DNA of 64,000 bases from Brevipalpus yothersi. Taxonomy: Eukaryota; Arthropoda; Arachnida; Trombidiformes; Tenuipalpidae. The position numbers and the translations under genes were made by a program. Below are positions 60,853 to 64,000 of the stretch, one piece after another. The stretch spans positions 1 through 64,000 of the forward strand of contig QZCP01000035.1 of assembly GCA_003956705.1 (NCBI GenBank). Direction: 5' to 3'. Below the pieces are notes generated by a model. The model saw nothing but the letters and a program-made list of their open reading frames with translations. It searched no databases and was not told the DNA's origin. The first letter of the stretch is position 1, and the number at the start of each line of letters is the position of its first letter.

Positions 60853-62800
60853 TCAATCTTTGATCGTTCCATCACATTCATTTTCATTTTCATCATAGAA
60901 CCTGGAGAACCAACGACGAAACTTGAGTAAATCTTTGTCTTCCTTGATCAAGAATGGTTTCTGCATATGAATTTTGTTTTTCCAAAGAGAACAATCCCTT
61001 TCAACCTTGATCCGAGGATGAAAATGAAGAACAAGAGACAAAGACAATTCAATTTGATGAAATTGGAATGTATTGTAACAATGTAGAAAAATTTCAGTTT
61101 TCCGGGAAGACTAAGGTTGGAGTTGTACTCACTACTAAGAAGATTCCAACCAGAAGACATCGTCCAAACAAGCCGGAAACCAAACTTCTCTCCATGTAAA
61201 GTTGATGAATAACTCTATGCTTATTGTAATGGATAGGAATAACACTCTGGATATAGCAACCTTTGAGAGGGGTTCCGAGAAAATTGGCATCGAAAGTCAT
61301 ATTGACGATGGATGGGCCACACTGGTTTGCTGCAACATGTAACTTGATCACTGGTATACTAGCAAAGTTAACATGGCTTTTTGTCTCATTAACTGCACGA
61401 TGGCTATAAGGAGCATCCTTAGGAGTCCATGTACAGCTGAGAAAATCTTGGTTGATCAAATTGTACAAATGATATGATGGACTTTTGTCTAAGCTTCCTC
61501 CAAATAAGAAAGATCGATTATGCACCGCATTGAAATGAACCAAATCTGAACCGTTTTCAGGGATTTCCTGAATAGAGTAAGGTGATGAGTTATGAATGAT
61601 AGTATGAATTTTACAACATATTTCACTCACATCGATTTTACAGTTTACAATGTGTTCTGTTCTTCCATGATAAATCCATTCACCGGACTCGACTTCCTTG
61701 ATTGTTTCGGGAAACCAATCAGGGTCATCTCCTGATTGGAACAAGAAATTCAAAAAAATGTCCATGATTCCAACAACAAATCTTACCTCTACTGTGATAC
61801 CAGACATAGATATAATTGTTAACTTCGACACACTGATAAGTTTCCACTCGGCAACTTCTGGTTGGTTCTGAAGATGAAAAATTCTCAGATCAATTCAATT
61901 GAAACTTGCCTGATAGCTGCTTACTTCGATCCTTTGCATACGGAATATCCACACATTCACCATCTTTAACTCGGAATGACCAGTCGTGAAATGGGCATCG
62001 AATACAGTCGTCGCCTTTGATTCTTACCATCTGACCTGTTCCTAGATCTGTACCATTATGAGGACAGTAAGTATCCATTGCATGAACTTTACCATCAGAA
62101 TCACGGGTCACAATTATTTGTTTCCCCAGCATTTCGACTGTTTTCATATTTCCAGGAGCCAATTGGTACGATTCGGTTGCTGGAATCCATCCTTTTGGGT
62201 AAGGACCAATACACTTTGCATCTTTCTTAGGCTCGCTGTAATCCTAGATTGAACAAATTTACAAATCACTGTTTCATTTTTAGCCATCGGAGTGATATCA
62301 GCTAGCAATTTAAACTATTCAAAATGGAATCTCATGACAGATATATTATCCACTCTCCGGAATAATATCGGAAAATAAAATAAAATAGTCAAAAAGTCAG
62401 AATCAATATCGTTCAACTAATGGTCATAATAAGTATTCGAAGCAAGTCCACTTCATCAGAATGAGTTTCTTCCATATTGAAGCATAAAATTCCTCTTCAA
62501 TCAACAAGTTTAGGTATTAAGGCAAATGAGACTTAGCCAAAATTTCCTAATCATATTAGTTTTTCGAAAATCTCATCAGTAAATTCTTCGAAACAAACAG
62601 AACGACGCACTACCAATACTCACGCGTGAGAGATCATCAAAGGCCAAGAAACTAACAATATTGTAACTGTTAATCAAAAATTTTACCGAAAAGTAGAGCA
62701 CACTGAAGTAAAGCGTTATAATCAAAAAATCGAAGTGATTCAGTGTAGAAGTCTCAGAAAAAAACGTCACAATAGAATCTGTTAGCATTTTAGGACTCAT
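60853..62800 (-). CDS. nvd: Neverland-type Rieske cholesterol 7-desaturase, copy 2
   Basis: Six exons, 62800-62624, 62243-61925, 61867-61787, 61731-61631, 61567-61133 and 61005-60853, give 421 residues. The five inner exon sizes (319, 81, 101, 435) equal those of copy 1. The Rieske cluster residues and RCPFHDWSF are unchanged, and the iron site is ENGSDLVHFNAVH, with ligand positions kept. Differences from copy 1 cluster in the N-terminal anchor (MSPKMLTDSIVTFFSETSTL) and the middle of exon 5 (for example FDANFLGTPL for FDAQFLGIPL). No frameshift or stop is seen, so both copies look functional. Subfunctionalisation by tissue or stage is possible but not shown. The intron between exons 4 and 5 is 63 nt, open and in frame. 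Confidence 0.93.
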
Positions 62801-64000
62801 CAGCTGCAGTCACCACTCGGACTACTATGCTCAGAAATTTTAGGAATCTAAATTCAATAAGAGAGTTCTCTGCATTCGAAAGCCATCCAAACGTATATTT
62901 AAGAGAAATTTTAGATCTAGATAACTCCCTTGTCTCTGATTTTTTTTGTTTTCAATCAGACAGTCTGGTAAACCTGTTCAAGATTCCCACATCTTGATGA
63001 CTGGATTTGAAACTGAGTGCAATTCAAATAATCTGGTGTTCATCATGAAGTCTAGACCTAGTAAGTATTGAAAAACTTAATCTATGAACTTCGGGAAAAT
63101 TATAGCTTTCAGATGGCTATATTTAAAATTAGAGGAAAGAAAAAAACAGAACTCGTGTTTGAGTGCTACCAGAGTTCCTCAAAAAAACAAATTTTATGGA
63201 TAAATTCAAGTGATTGAATAGATTATCAATTCATTGACGTTAGTTCCCAAGATCATTCAGATTTTTTGAATTCTAACCAATACTTCAACGAGATTGTACA
63301 GGACAGAGCTCGTTAATACTTAATTTTTACATGTGTACTTCGAACTTGGCCAGAAATTCTCCAGCATAGTTGGAAATTTAGCACTCTGCTCGAATGTATC
63401 GATAAAAAAGTTGTGAATTTCACCTGAGCTATTGGAAAACTTTCCGAAATAAATAGTCTCTCTGACAAAAATTTCTCTTTAAGCACTCAGTCTTCAATAA
63501 AGGCTGATAGGCTGGATGAAAAAAATTGAAACAATTAAACTTTCCTTTCAGACTAAGAAACGTGATCCTCTCTCTCCCATCTTAACCTAATTCTTTTCAT
63601 CACAATTTATTTCTGTTCATCATCACTGCCATCATCATCATCTCTTTTCCTCAATCAGCGGAAGCATTAAAATTATTTTTTAAGGGAAATTTTTCGCACA
63701 ATCAAAATGATGCCATAAACTGGCCAGTTGATGTTTAATCATGGTGAAGAGAGATGTAAGCCAAAATTTTTTGGTTGATTTGAGCAACTGCAAAGAAGAT
63801 CTGATGTTTATCTTGTGCAATGTTTACAAACATTTCTCATTCTCATTCAGTTTCCCTCATTTTTTGAGCTAATCTTTTTTCGCATTTTACTGTGGAAATA
63901 ATTTCCTCTTTTCAATTAATCCAAGTTGTCCAGATCAATCAATCCCAATGATTTGTCCTCCTCTCCTGTGATTAATGTGTGTGTATATACATGAGTGTTT
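62801..64000. other. Upstream flank of neverland copy 2
   Basis: About 1.2 kb up to the window edge. It should include the promoter of copy 2. AT-rich with short CAT-type runs at 63.62-63.64 kb. No gene is seen. Confidence 0.5.

Noticed and set aside
1..64000. CRISPR arrays, prophage or bacterial operon structure
   Set aside because: No spaced direct repeats of the right kind; the genes are intron-bearing animal genes.

Overview
The window looks like nuclear DNA of a small-genome arthropod, most likely a plant-feeding acariform (spider-mite-like) mite. This is inferred from four things. Genes are split by many GT-AG introns, some only 54-63 nt long. The composition is AT-rich with many long GA/CT microsatellites. 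The genes are typical animal orthologues (Rab2, anillin, TMEM87, STAMBP, a kainate-type glutamate receptor). There is also an intronless secreted intradiol ring-cleavage dioxygenase, a family known in spider mites as a horizontal acquisition from fungi. I see no bacterial operons, CRISPR arrays, rRNA or convincing tRNA genes. All exon models were assembled by hand from reading frame, splice signals and phase, and no transcript evidence was available.

Layout. 0.3-4 kb: NRF-6-like acyltransferase (+). 5.0-5.7 kb: small tetraspanin-like four-pass protein (-). 8.7-14.2 kb: ten-exon cationic amino acid transporter (-). 16.5-21.3 kb: a divergent pair of paralogous small secreted Pro/Trp-rich peptide genes, which I do not recognise. 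21.4-25.7 kb: a roughly 2.15 kb tandem duplication, each unit holding one two-exon gene for a secreted helical protein. 26.7-28.4 kb: Rab2 (-). 29.7-32.3 kb: TMEM87 (+). 32.6-33.3 kb: secreted Gly/Tyr-rich protein (-). 33.7-37.2 kb: anillin (-). 37.7-38.1 kb: small cysteine-containing secreted ORF (+). 38.2-41.9 kb: kainate-type ionotropic glutamate receptor (-), with a candidate 12-nt microexon. 42.5-43.7 kb: STAMBP/AMSH deubiquitinase (-). 45.2-47.9 kb: protein with a centrosomin-type CM1 motif (+). 49.7-50.7 kb: 3-ketoacyl-CoA reductase of the HSD17B12 type (+). 52.3-53.1 kb: intradiol dioxygenase (-). 55.8-62.8 kb: two tandem copies of the Rieske oxygenase Neverland (-).

The conserved genes are unrelated housekeeping or neuronal genes that share no pathway. 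The lineage-specific interest lies in two zones. The first, 16-26 kb, holds two families of small secreted proteins, one as an inverted pair and one as a recent tandem pair. The second, 51.5-63 kb, has repeated flanking blocks suggesting at least three rounds of duplication of a neverland unit. One unit seems to have lost its neverland gene and now carries the dioxygenase. Two intact ecdysteroid-pathway oxygenases therefore sit next to a ring-cleaving dioxygenase of likely foreign origin.
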